This document shows, piece by piece, positions 21,951-33,455 of a stretch of DNA of 64,000 bases. The first letter of the stretch is position 1, and each line of letters starts with the position of its first letter. The position numbers were made by a program, and so were the translations under genes. Location of the stretch: assembly GCF_019320115.1 (NCBI RefSeq), contig NC_089584.1:104027111-104091110 (forward strand). The letters are read 5' to 3'. The notes beneath the pieces were generated by a model. The model searched no databases. It was not told the DNA's origin and worked only from the letters and a program-made list of their open reading frames with translations. The DNA is from Miscanthus floridulus. Taxonomy: Eukaryota; Streptophyta; Magnoliopsida; Poales; Poaceae.

Positions 21951-23194
21951 GGTGAGTCCTTCCCCCTGCTCTCCTCCATGCCATCGCATTTCACTCCTAC
22001 TCTTTGTTCGTCTGTTCTATCTCGACATTGTGTCGAGTCGCTAGCTCATGGCCAACTGCGATGGAGTAGGAGTAATATATAAATGCATTTTAGCGGCAGA
22101 TTCACGGAGTAGGAGAATGTTTGTTTCTAGCCGGTTTTTGGAGACGCACATATAATGCATCTTCGGTATCCTGTTTGTTTTCTTTAGCATATGGTCAAGT
22201 TCGGGGGTGACTAAATCTTCTGTTTTTGACTGTTGGATTGGTCCTTTCTGTAAGGTCTCCGCCGCATCTGACCGCAGATACGGTCACATTATCTGTTGTA
22301 GCCCTCTTGTACTTGGTGGTGAATGCTACTTTACCGCTGGGTGGTCACGTGCCTTGTTAGCAGTCATTGCCCTTAGGTTGTAGTGGATCTGGTGCTTTCA
22401 TCAACATTTGCAGCCTGATCTTGCATTTTGTTTTTCTTTTCTTTTTCTCCCAGAACGGTACACGGTTGTCAGTTGTGTTACTGTGTATGATCAAGGAACT
22501 GAGGATTGAATTCTGCTTTACTTTTCTTTGGTTAAAAAATTATGAGTAATTGCCAATGTACATTTATAAGTTAAGTTAGCCTTTTTGTTGATTGTCATTT
22601 GTTCCCCACTGCCTTCTTTTGTTAAACTTAGGGTTTGTCAGCCTTAGGATTTGTCTACTCCATTCCCAATTTTAGTTACGGTTAACTTACACTGGATCTA
22701 CGCTTGACATGTACTAGAGCTACGGTCATTATTTTGACATATAATTTCTAGGTAGAATTGGTGTAACTAAAATTCAGGTATAATTTAGAATTGGTGTAAC
22801 TAAAATCGGGATGTGGAGAAGGAATACTTCACTCGATTCTTGCAACACTTTTAATCTGGATGCGATACTCCTTTAAAACACCAAAAAAAAATTCTTATAA
22901 CATACTCACAATCACAAGGTTCGGGTGTAAGAGATAAGTTTTTCACCGGACCATGATATGGCAAAACTATAGAGCGTTATTATACTTTCTGCTTTCCAGA
23001 TTTAAATATTTGATTTATGTTCAACTAAAAATGACAAGATATTGCTTACAACTATGCCTTTTGAATTCAAATGTTTACAAATAACTAAGAAAGCTTGCCT
23101 TCTCATCGGTACAAAAGTTCGAAATATGTTCTTCAGTGCAACAAATTGTTCAAGTAATTTTCCTACTAAACTTCCATTAATTGTTTGTCATGTT
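21951..23194. other. AT-rich, intron-like or intergenic
   Basis: No coding segment was recognised. The sequence follows the putative donor at 21950 and has T-rich plant-intron character at first. A 20-odd-base segment (AGAATTGGTGTAACTAAAAT) appears twice at about 22755 and 22790. Confidence 0.35.
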
Positions 23195-23197
23195 TTA

Positions 23198-23529
23198 GGT
23201 GGTGTTGGGATCCGGTGACTAAAATTTAGGAGGTATGTCGGGAGGATATTGCATGGGGTGTTCGGATACTAATAAAAAAACAAATTACATAATCTGTGAG
23301 TACTCCACGAGACGAATTTTTTAAACCTAATTAATCCGTCAGTAGCACATATTTACTGTAGCACCACATTATCAAATCATGGACTAATTAGGCTTAAAAG
23401 ATTTGTCTCGCAAATTAGTCGCAAACTTTGCAATTAGTTTCATAATTAATCTATATTTAATACTTCATACATGTATCAAACATTCAATGTAATAACGACT
23501 AAAATTTAGGAGGGTAACCAAACATCACC
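23198..23529. mobile_element. Tourist-like MITE
   Basis: A 332-bp element with left end GGTGGTGTTGGGATCCGGTG and right end the complement of GGTGATGTTTGGTTACCC. Both ends carry inner GACTAAAATTTAGGAG blocks. TTA flanks it on both sides (23195-23197, 23530-23532), as in PIF/Harbinger. A truncated relative is at 54476-54655. Confidence 0.85.
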
Positions 23530-24133
23530 TTACTTTGAATTTGATATAGTACTGCATTGAATTACACGCCAGATTGAGAGACGATGATAGATTTTTGTGG
23601 ACCATGTTGGTCCTTATTTGAACCAATTGTCTTTACCTTCTTCATGTACATGATGTGCACGTAGTACAGTACTATTTATGGGCCTTCCTGTTAGGACATG
23701 GGCCACCAAGTCACCAACTTCCTTAAGTGCCATCAATGTTTGCTTGCTCGATGTTCTTAGCTTTTCATGACTGTCCTCCTAACAAACTGTTTTGAAGAGC
23801 GATTTCTTATTTGGTGACTTATCGATTTATCTCATGAACCTATGTTAATGGACTGTCTAATGAGTTAATGTAATGCAATCTTTGGTCACTTACTGTAAGA
23901 AGAGTTCTGCTGTAGTTCTATAGTCATCACCGAAATAAATCAGTTTCAGCCAAAACGTTGCTCAGACAAACATGTAAACTCCCGGCCATCTGTAGGAGTG
24001 CCATGTTTAATTTCTCCATGAATAACTGTATACCTGCAGGCAAAACCAGTCTGCATGGGGTTGGCCTGATCTCCTTGTCCTTGTTCCTATGCGTATGCAT
24101 GCATTTGTTTCTCGGGCAGTAGCGTGCGTCTAA

Positions 24134-24427
24134 GGCCAGTCTCAGTGTGAGGATGACGAGAGTTTCATTTGCATTTAATAGCATGTCACATACGTATTTT
24201 TTATAGCATGGTAATGTTTTAATGAAGAGAGAGAGAGAAATATGTTTTATGGGAACGAAACTCACTTGCCGCGATTACCAACTCTATAAGTCTTAGAATT
24301 AAATGTCTATAAAACCATGGAATGAAACTTTGCATTGAGAGTGAGTGTTTCATTCAAGTTTTATTTCATTTTATATGACATGGCAGTCTTGGAAATAATG
24401 CAATGAAACTCTCCACTGAGACTGACC
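24134..24427. mobile_element. Tourist-like MITE
   Basis: A 294-bp element ending GGCCAGTCTCAGTG and CACTGAGACTGACC, flanked by TAA at 24131-24133 and 24428-24430. The terminal sequence and TSD fit the Tourist/PIF group (mPing-like termini). No coding capacity. Confidence 0.87.
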
Positions 24428-24472
24428 TAAGAAACCTTAGACTCAAAGCAGCTTCTTAGATAGTTGGATGGG

Positions 24473-26407
24473 TGAAAGCTCTAGTTTGGTTTTGGTGAAT
24501 TGATGAAACCCTAAGTGCTAACCTAGTTTATCAAAGTGATTATGAGATAGGTAACACATTCCAAGTGGTGAAGCAAATGAAGATCATGACATGATGATGG
24601 TGATGCCATGGTGATGATAAAGCGCTTGGACTTGAAAAGAAGAAAGAGAAAAACAAAAGGCTCAAGACAAAGATATAAATTGTAGGAGCCATTTTGTTTT
24701 GATGATCGAGACACTTAGTGAGTGTGATCACATTTAGGATCGATAGCCGTACTATTAAGAGGGGTGGAACTCGTATCGAAATGCGGTTATCAAAGTGCCA
24801 CTAGATGCTCTAACTCATTGCACATGCATTTATGATCTAGTGGAGTACTAACACCCTTGAAAATGTTTGTAAAAATATGCTAACGCATGTGCACAAGGTG
24901 ATACACTTGGTGGTTGACACATTTGAGCAAGGGTTAGGAACTTCACCGGCGGATTGTCCGTCCGTAGAGTGCAGACAGTCCGACGGTGTCACCGGCGCCC
25001 TAGACAGAAAAGACGGTGATCACTGTAAGTGACCGAACGCTGGTCTCGGTTGGACCGGCGCGTCCGGTCAGTGGCAGCAGAGGGCGCGCAGCGTCGGTCT
25101 CTGACCGGACGCTGGGTCATTTAGTGACCGAACGCTGACAGGGTGTGTCCGGTCCTACTGACGTGGCAGTGCACAGGGAAGTCGCCGTGTGACCGGACGC
25201 TGGGTGTGTTCGGTCGAGCATGACCGGACACATCCGGTTGTGAAAAATCGTCTCTAGATGCTTACTGAAAACGACCGGATGCTGAGGTCCAGCGTCCAGT
25301 CATTTTACAGCAGCGCGTCCGGTCATCACTTAACCATTGGGATCGGGCGCTCAGTATTTGAAGAGAGGGGACACGTGGCGTGTATCGAGCGACCGGACGC
25401 TGAGGTCCAGCGTCCGGTCAATCTGACCGGTGCGTCCGGTCGGCCCGTGTCCTGTGCAGTGAGGAGCCCAACGACTCTATTTCGTGGGAGCTTCTATTTA
25501 AGCCCCATGGCCGGCTTAAGCTCACTCTCTTGGCCATTTGTATTGACATAGCAACCTTGTGAGCTTAGCCAAAGCCCTTCCACTCATCTCCATCATTGAT
25601 TTATCATCTTTGTGAGATTGGGAGAGAATCCAAGTGCATTACTTGAGTGATTGCATCTAGAGGCACTTGGTGTTCATGTTTCGCTGTGGGATTCGCTTGT
25701 TTCTCTTAATGGTTGCCGCCACCTAGACAGCTTGGAGCAGCGAAGACTGTCGAGCGGAGGTTGGTGATTGTCTCCGGCTCTGATCATGGTGATTGTGAGA
25801 GGTTCTTGACCTTTTCTCGACGGAGAGCCAAAAGGTACTCTAGTGGATTGTTCGTGGCTTGTATGATCCTCATCTTGTGTTGGTTGTGTGGCACCCTATT
25901 GAGGGTTTAGCGTGTAAAGCCAATTAGCGCGTGAACCTCCAAGTGAGTGAATCGTCACAACGAGGAGTAACTTGCCGGTAAGCAAGTGAACATCGATAAA
26001 AAAATCATTGTGTTCATCATTTGATTCCGAGGTGATTGATTTTCATTGGTATTCACTCTTGTGATTGATTGGCTCCTTTCTCGACACGGCGGTATAAACA
26101 AATTGCTCACTCTCTTTATATTACCGTAAATTAGTTGTCAAGCTCTTTAGTGTAGCTAGTTGTGTGAGCTTGTTAGTTTGGTTAGTGTGGCTCTTTAGTT
26201 AGCGTTTGAGAGTACACTAACTTAGTATAGTGACATAGAAATTGTGTGGATAGAAACTATATAAACTAGAATCGTGGTAGGTGGCTTGTATTTTTAGTAG
26301 GCTAGCGCAACACTTGTTCGCCTCATAATTGTCTAACCGGTTTGTTAAGTGTTGTTGTAGAAATTTTTAATAGGCTATTCACCCCCTCTAGCCATTAGGA
26401 CCTTTTA
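24473..26407 (+). mobile_element. Solo LTR (family A) with ATGGG target duplication
   Basis: A 1,935-bp LTR begins TGAAAGCTCTAGTTTGG and ends CCATTAGGACCTTTTA. ATGGG is present directly on both sides (24468-24472 and 26408-26412), so it is a complete solo LTR left by LTR-LTR recombination. A second solo LTR of the family is at 51864-53841 and a fragment at 54316-54475. The LTR contains many forms of GACCGGACGCTG/CAGCGTCCGGTC, including a perfect 11-bp-arm hairpin at 25391-25419. The terminus (AGGCTATTCACCCCCTCTAG) is of the sort seen in grass Sirevirus-type copia LTRs; this assignment is inferred. Confidence 0.88.
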
Positions 26408-27280
26408 ATGGGTTATTTAGGGGCTAATTGGTAGGCCGAACCCGGTTGTCCCTGCACCGTTTAGTTGTCTAACCTCGTTCATGCGGCGTGTTTGGTTGTC
26501 CTCCTCGCACCTTTCGCCTACATCCTTTTATTTGTCTGTCCTCCTCTATCCCGCACGTCTTCGTCTTCTCAATTTTTACTTCCCTCTCCATGCAGGACAG
26601 CTTGATTCAGACATGGTGCAGGGGTCCATGTGTCATACACTCAAAACTCCTATCCATACATGCAACTAAACAAGATCTTATCTCGTACTAAACCAACACC
26701 AAAGATAACCAAATACGACTAGGTGTACAGTTTGAACATACATCTCACCATCCTAGATCGGCTCTCCATCCCGGCTCCTCCTTACCAAAGCAACCGATCA
26801 CCCCCTCTGTACCCCTATCGAAGTTTCAAACTTTGAGGATCTCTCGAAAAAAAAGTTTCAAACTTTGAGTGCTTTGGGGGTATCTGGGTATATACAGGCA
26901 AACATATAAACTGTATTCGTATTTACTTGACACCGCTGTTTGCCCACTTGCAGGCCCAGGAAGTCGGTGATCCCTTGAGAGCGGCCGGGTGACAGCAACC
27001 GGTGACACGCCTGCTCGCGCGCACGCCGAGGAGGGCATGGCTGGAGAAGTTGGGAATGAAGCGTCTTGGTCCGGGAGCGTATGTATGTTTTTTTTGCGAG
27101 TAACATCGACAATCTATACCCAGATAAAAGTTTCATCAGTTTTCAGGCAGAGGGTTAGCATTCAGTAGGGCCTAACTAGGCAAATTCTTTCCGCGGCGAA
27201 CTGTCAATTCAGCTGCAAGCGTGTCTCGTGGATGGAGACCATTCAGAAATCAGGACGCGTTTGCTCTCTTTGGTTGTCCT
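26408..27280. other. Intergenic, no feature recognised
   Basis: No coherent coding frame. Sequence immediately after the LTR (GGGGCTAATTGGTAGG) and sequence around 26785-26805 might be ends of a decayed MITE, but the match is weak. Confidence 0.35.
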
Positions 27281-27475
27281 GTGCCCGTGGTGGTATTCTT
27301 TGCTCACTCCAGTCCAGCGGCGGCGACCAGCGAGTCTGTTGGCCGTGCTGTGCCTGCCAGCGGCGGCGACCAGCGAGTCTGTTGGCCGTGCTGTGTGCCC
27401 GTGGTGGTATTCTTTGCTCACTCCAGTCCAGCGGCGGCGACCAGCGAGTCTGTCGGCCGTGCTGTGCCTGCCCGC
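27281..27475. repeat. Complex tandem repeat, 114-bp and 44-bp periods
   Basis: A 114-bp period repeats GTGCCCGTGGTGGTATTCTT followed by the block CAGCGGCGGCGACCAGCGAG and TCTGTTGGCCGTGCTGTG. Copies start at 27281 and 27395. Inside the first period the GGCGGCGAC block is itself repeated 44 bases further on, giving three copies in all. The repeat stays open in several frames on both strands, so its ORFs are not evidence of coding. Confidence 0.9.
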
Positions 27476-28948
27476 GGCGTGCTCGATGACGGTGGCCGTA
27501 CCCCGGCACCGAAGCATGGGCGCCGTGCCGCCGTGGGCACGGGCGAGGACTGCGCCTGCCCGTTTCACCAGTTAGCGCGATGGTTGTCGTTGGCCGTTGT
27601 ACGGTCAGTTATGCCTACAAGTTGTCAGGATGACCCGATTTTGTACGGTGCCTTCTTGCTCTTGGCAGCTGTCGCTCGATCTCTTCCTGTAATTTGCTGT
27701 TGTAGGTTCAAGCCAAGCTCAGTGGAGATGCTACTGCTATATAGCATTTTACATAGATAATGCGATCATGTGAAATGCCTGTTAGATGTACTATGTCCAC
27801 CTCAGGTTCTCATGGACTTGGACATCACGAATTTCTTGTCATTTTTTTATGTATTCGACACAACACTGTCCAATTCAAGTGCCCCGTCCTTCCAGCTCTC
27901 AGGGCTCCCAGGGCATGCATGGTTCATCAAAAGAGACACATCAAATAATCGCAATTGCCTTGCGAAACATGTCAACAGATAGCTTAGGCTACCTGATGAG
28001 CAGCATAATGCACATCAAGTCATCCTGAATACATGGTAGGCTGTTTTGAATGGCTGGATAATGTTACCATCCTTCTTGGAGGGTGACTCCAGGAGTTCAT
28101 TGTACAAATCAGCATCTAGAACTAGAAAGATGCATTTACAGGAGAGTACTAGAGGTTCTTGGACAGTAAATTACGTAGGTACCGTTGCCACCCACGTCTT
28201 CTCAAACGACTTCTTTCATAATACTCCACTCTGGACAATGTTAAATTGGTTAGGAACTAGGATGGTGAATTCATAATCCAAAGGATATAAAATGCAGGAA
28301 AGGAATATGATAATCCAGGTAATGTAAAGGTTCTAGGAGGGTAGAGTTCAGAGGCTGACTCTGCACTGATAAGCTAAAACACATAATTCTCTGCATTGAT
28401 AAGCTAAAACACATAATTCTATATCTTATTACTATCATGGAACCAAATAGTTCTAGACACAAAGGTTGTACTCCAGTAGATAAAAAAGAAATATACAAAA
28501 TGTATAGCGCGCAAGTACATTTTCAGGCGTGAATCTGTAAATTTTCATTCTAAACAATCTAAACTAAGTGCCATCTGTCCCTATGGTAATTTTATAGGCT
28601 TTATAGTACCCTAAATCCCTAATAGCTCTAGCCATAAAGTAGGTTCAAAAGCATAGCACGAAGTTACCCAAACCCTGAGACCCGGACACTGCCATTGTGT
28701 TGATCAAAGAATCACTCCTGAGAACAAGATGGTGGATTCAACAGCACAAATACAATGGTAACCAACACGTCACCACAAGGATTATCCTTACAGTGAAAAC
28801 ACAATTGATAGTTCAACCTCATACTTTTTACTGGTATATATGCTGAAAGAGACATATAGTAAAATGGTTCGAGGGTAAATAAAGTTGCATCAAAACAAAT
28901 GATTTTGAAACTGAAGGCATAGAAAAATTAGTTGGCTTCAAGACTTTC
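27476..28948. other. Intergenic, no feature recognised
   Basis: Read on both strands without finding a credible gene. A 20-odd-base segment containing GATAAGCTAAAACACATAAT occurs twice near 28370 and 28400. The right part may include the 3' end of the hAT-derived gene transcript, which continues beyond the stop codon at 29679. Confidence 0.35.
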
Positions 28949-29077
28949 AGCCTGTTCAGCTGGTGCTGATACGATCGTATACGATCGTGGATTATTACTG
29001 CTGGCTGGTTTGGTGTGAGAGAAAAATATTGTTCTGGCTGAAAATTTACGATCGTTTACGACCAAGCGAACATGCTG
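28949..29077. mobile_element. Short MITE with ACGATCGT core
   Basis: Inverted ends AGCCTGTTCAGCTGGT and the complement of AGCATGTTCGCTTGGT. Inside, TACGATCGTATACGATCGT lies near the left end and TTACGATCGTTTACGA near the right. It is closely related to 39248-39375, which shares GAGAGAAAAATATTGTTCTG. It lies 3' of the hAT-derived gene. Confidence 0.65.
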
Positions 29078-29678
29078 TTTAATAACTAAGGTCTATAGAC
29101 TATAGAGGCCTCAGTTCCGGCAATTAGCACCTCCAAATTCAAACATCAAACAGCTAATAAAATCTTTGGTAATTTGTATACTTTTGCAGGTCCCCTTCAT
29201 CAATAATGACCATCCAATACAAACTGAGTTAAAACTGAATATAGACACCCACTAACAGTTCTTTCATTACAAATACTATTACAGCCACTGAACTTAATTT
29301 ATACATAATTTTCATGGCAAAACTTGACAGTTTCTTGAACTGCCAATGCATACTATTTCCAGGTTGTTGGTAACATTCTCTGCTTAAGACATAAGGTAAG
29401 TATCACTCTAACAGGCGCTGAAGATTCTAAAAGCTACCATATATTAACATCTTAAATGCACCTCATAGATTTGTGCTTTTAACTTTTATTATCCATGAAT
29501 ACAAACAAATGGCAAGGAAGTATACATAACCAGCTTCTTTCCACTTTTCTTATAAAAGCCTCTTGTATCAACTTTTTTCTCGCCAGAACATCTCATGCAT
29601 GCACATCTTCAACAAGGGATAAGATAAAATGGTATTGGAAATAAACTGAAAGAAGTGCAGAGCCTCAAATGTACTCAC

Positions 29679-31857
29679 CTATTTTGGCACCACAATAAGT
29701 TCGTCACCACGCGGTGCTCCATCATCTCCATGATCACCTGAACCAGCAACAACTGCAGAAGCACAGGGGAAAACAATCATTATTAAGTTATACCAATCTT
29801 CACAGCAGTTAGAGGAAGTCAGCGATACCTTCTGGGTCTTCCCGTAACCAATCTTGTGCACACACCAATCCCTGAACCGTTGAAGGGTCCATAGTACTGA
29901 GATACTCATTAAGTGTACGGGCTTCACTGTCCAAAGGGATGATAGATACAGGGATAGCTAAAATATCACGAGCCATTTGTGAAAGTACAGGATACTTGGC
30001 TGCAAAGGACTTCCACCATCCCAGAATGTCAAAATTATCCTGATTTCCTTCTTTTTGACGATAAACTGCTTCCTCAAGATACATCTCCAAGTCAGACTTC
30101 AAGGATTGTCCTGATGAGGTCTCTTGTATATACTGATCAAGTCCCCGTCGAGCATCAGATAATGTGATACGTGAGAAGGTCTTAGAATCATCCCCATTGC
30201 TGTACATAGAGCCCATGCAAGAACTACTGTTTCTAGAGTAACAGAGAACAGATGGATTCTTCCATGAATCTGATGATTGATGTTTATAATCATTATACAG
30301 ATTGTGAAAGGTATTCTGGATGACATCTATCATTGCCTTTGCTGTAAATTGCTCATCAGAATAAATGAGCCGAAAAAAATATTCGAGGGACTTCATCTTG
30401 TAACGAGGATCAAGAATAGATGCAAATGCCATTACAGGCCTAGTGAGATCCCAGTAGCCCTCAAATTTAGAAAGCATCTGGTCAGCAACTTTGGCAACAA
30501 CAGTAGATGGACTCTTGCTCCAGGTTTTCAAAAGCACGTGGATCTCACACATCTCATTAAAATAAAGGTTTGCAGTTGAGTTTTCCACAGGAAACTTCTC
30601 CATAGCATGATAGACTACGTCCAGTATTTCAGTGAGGGCTTTCACATCAGCCCAGTCATTAGCAGACAGAAAAACATCATAATGCCCTTCCTGTTCTGTC
30701 AGGCGCACAAACACATCATGATAGTAGCATGCAGACTCAAACATTAAGTAAGTAGACGGCCAGTTATCAGGAGAATCAACAACTAGCAGCTTTTGATCCA
30801 TATGCAGTACCTTTGAAATATCCTGAAACTTTTGGAATCTTTCAAACTTGACATAGTTAATCATCTTGCGAACTCTATTAGCTATATCAGATGCATGTTC
30901 CCAGCTTTCTTGGACAGTGAGATTTAGAATATGTGCACAAGAGCGTACTTGGAACAAATCCCCATTCAATAGAAGCCTCCGAGGCTGCAAAACTCTAAGA
31001 AGCTCTCTAGCAACAATTTCACCACCGTTGCAGTTGTCTAGCACAACAGCAGCTACCATTCTGTCAATACCCCAACTCTGCAACTTCTCTACAATGAGAT
31101 TAGCCATCTGATCAAGTGTAAAAGCTGCCTCCATATGCACAAAGTTGATAATTTTTTTCCTAACTTTCCACTCATCATTAGCATGGTCAATGTAGTGGCA
31201 AGTCAAGCACATGTATTCCATCTGTGTATTTGACCGCCACATGTCAACTGATATGCTAACCCGGCAGGGGATCTTAAAGAGCACATCATGTAGCTTAAGT
31301 TTCTCACCTGCATATATTTCCATGCTATCAGCCCTCACTGTGTCACATGATACCATCCTAAACTGAGGCTGGAGGTTCTTGACAAACTTTTGGAAGCCCA
31401 CATCATCCACAATCGAAAACCGGTAGCCATGCTGGACAATCATGTGCACAAGGTCTCGGCGGCTGAGTTCTTGATCGAAGTGTGTTCCCTCATTACCATT
31501 GTCCTCGCCTGAGGCGCGTCCCTCACCCGAGCGCCCATCCATGGAGGGTCTGTTGTGGAGAATACGGCGTACAACAAGCTTCCGGCGCTTACCACCACGC
31601 CGTGTGGAGGTGGTGTTGCAGATTGCGAGGTGGTTGCGGAGGTGCGTTGTGCCTGACCGGCTAGTTGCCGTGAGCTGCTTCTTGCAGTGGTTACAGACAG
31701 CCACACAGTTACCGTCGGCACGACGCTCCTTCGTGAAGTCCTGCCAAACAGCAGACCGCAGCTTGCGTGCCCGTGGATTGTGAACCACAGGCGCAGGCAT
31801 CACTGCATTGCTCACTGAGCCAGCAATGGGCACCTCCATTGCCGTTGGCTCCAGCAT
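29679..31857 (-). CDS. BED zinc-finger hAT-transposase-derived protein (RICESLEEPER-like)
   Basis: Two coding exons: 31857-29829 and 29752-29679, with donor GAAG|GTATCG and acceptor CTGCAG|TTGTTG, giving 700 residues. The coding exon starts after an acceptor (CTGCAG) at 31881; a 5' UTR exon lies near 32500. Domains: a BED finger at about residues 34-80 (C55, C58, H72, H76); a hAT core with VSISVDMWRSN and AAVVLDNCN; a CAHILNL segment; and a C-terminal dimerisation region (DILGWWKSFAAKYPVLSQMA, QGLVCAQDWLRED). The usual hAT ASESAFS core after IPVS is absent (IIPLDSEARTLNEYL instead), no TIRs flank the gene, and it has introns, all fitting a domesticated gene. DAYSLEEPER/RICESLEEPER proteins are nuclear DNA-binding regulators required for development. 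The stop codon abuts another donor (AATAG|GTGAGT). Confidence 0.88.
29753..29828 (-). other. Intron in the hAT-derived gene
   Basis: A 76-base intron with GTATCG at its 5' end and TTCTGCAG at its 3' end. Reading through it would give only a few codons and a stop, so splicing decides the C-terminus, VVAGSGDHGDDGAP and on to ELIVVPK. Confidence 0.8.
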
Positions 31858-32500
31858 GTTACTGCGTACACGATCACCCACTGCAGCACATACAGAGAAG
31901 CACATCATACTTTTTTTTATTTGATTGCGAGAAGCACATCATACATAACAATACCAAAGGATAAGCTCTCAATTTTGTCTCCTTTTACCAGAAACGAAAG
32001 GGTAGCAAAAACTAAATACAGAATGCATATCTCCAATACCTTTCGTCATAAACTGGAAAGCAATCGGCAGCCTTTCACCCATAACCAGACTAAAATCTTG
32101 CCAAGCTCTCTCCTAACTCGGATTGCAAAGCAATGAAACGCTGAGCAAGCACATTGCACAAGCACCACCGAATGCCTCTGACCTCAGAGAGACACCATTA
32201 AAAAACCCCTTGCACATACAGCTGGGAGTAGCAAATCCCCTTGCATATGCCAAGCAGATCCCCAATCCCTCATAACTACGGCACAATCAGCCGGAGCGAG
32301 CAAGTGACCTGGCATCCCCCCGGCCAAATCGAATCCCAGCGGGGTCCAGTCCCCGCGCTCGAACAGTCAAACCCTAGGAAATCGGGCGTGAAATAGCTCG
32401 CAGACCGCGCCTTTTAGCTAGGGTTTATGGCCCCGGTAAGCGGATCCGTTAAGGAGGAACAAACAGAAGGGGAGGAGACGGAGTTGAGTGATTTGAAACT

Positions 32501-32600
32501 AACCTCTGCGGCGCGGCGGCGGCGGCCGGCGGCGAGCTGTGATGGATCTGGGTCGGGGGGTGGCGACCCGCAACCCGATCCGGGCGGGGGCTTAGCTTAG
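32501..32600 (-). other. 5' UTR exon and proximal promoter of the hAT-derived gene
   Basis: GC-rich minus-strand sequence (CCGCCGGCCGCCGCCGCCGC) ends in GCAGAG|GTTAGTTTC, a plausible donor at about 32500. It would splice over about 620 bases to the acceptor CTGCAG|TGGGTGATC at 31880. The left boundary of the exon is not determined. Confidence 0.5.
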
Positions 32601-33455
32601 CAGATCGGAGCCGGGACCGAGGCAGCGTGGGTTGCGACTTGCGACCCATTCGGATGTGCAGGAGTCGTTAGTTTTGTTGCGGCGGGTTTCGGGTCCGCGC
32701 CTACGCTGATGGACGGCTGAGATGCGAGCCAGGCTATACTGCGGTGTGGTAAAGGTTCGGGTGGTTTGTGGTTGGAGCTTTGGGCACGGCGGCGGGTCAG
32801 CTTTGGGGGCGGAGGTGCGGAAAACGGAACCAGCCCCGTTGACGGACTACTGGTTTGGGTTGGATCGGATTCAACTGGATGGATGGATTTGGTTGGAATT
32901 TGGATGATCGGCATGCATCGGTGCCTTAATATTGGGTTCTGTTTTGTTTCAAAAATATTGGGTTCTGTTCTCTTCAAGCCAGTCAAAAGATTTTTTTTTT
33001 CAGAGGACTTCTTTGGATAAACTCAATCCATACGAGTATCTGGATGGAAGTGGATAAACTCGATCCATATTCCAGTGGAAAATGAATTAAATTTCCACCA
33101 CAAAAACTTGCAATACGTATAGACTGAAAGAGGTTGTCATGTTACCAAACAAGCCCTCGCACAGTTTCAAAGACACTCCTATCTACCGAAATCACCGAAA
33201 TCACAACAAGAAATGGTTGGCTTCAGACTTCAGCAGACATCTTGAAAAATATACGTTCCACGTAGACCACTGACTCAAGATGGTCATAACAACAAACCAT
33301 GCATGCAGCAGAAACACCAACATGTGGTGGTCAACAAACTTAGCGTGCAGGTCACTGATTTCAAATAAAATGGACACATAGTTGGAATGTTCGAAGCAAA
33401 TACATAAATTGAAAGGGCAGTAAGGCCATAATGTTAAACTGCTGTGATACAGATA
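32601..33455. other. Intergenic between two minus-strand genes
   Basis: Promoter side of the hAT-derived gene and 3' side of the splicing-factor gene. No coding frame with a motif. Near 33005-33075 the block TGGATAAACTC is repeated; 33140-33160 (ACCAAACAAGCCCT) looks like a MITE terminus but no partner end was found. Confidence 0.35.
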
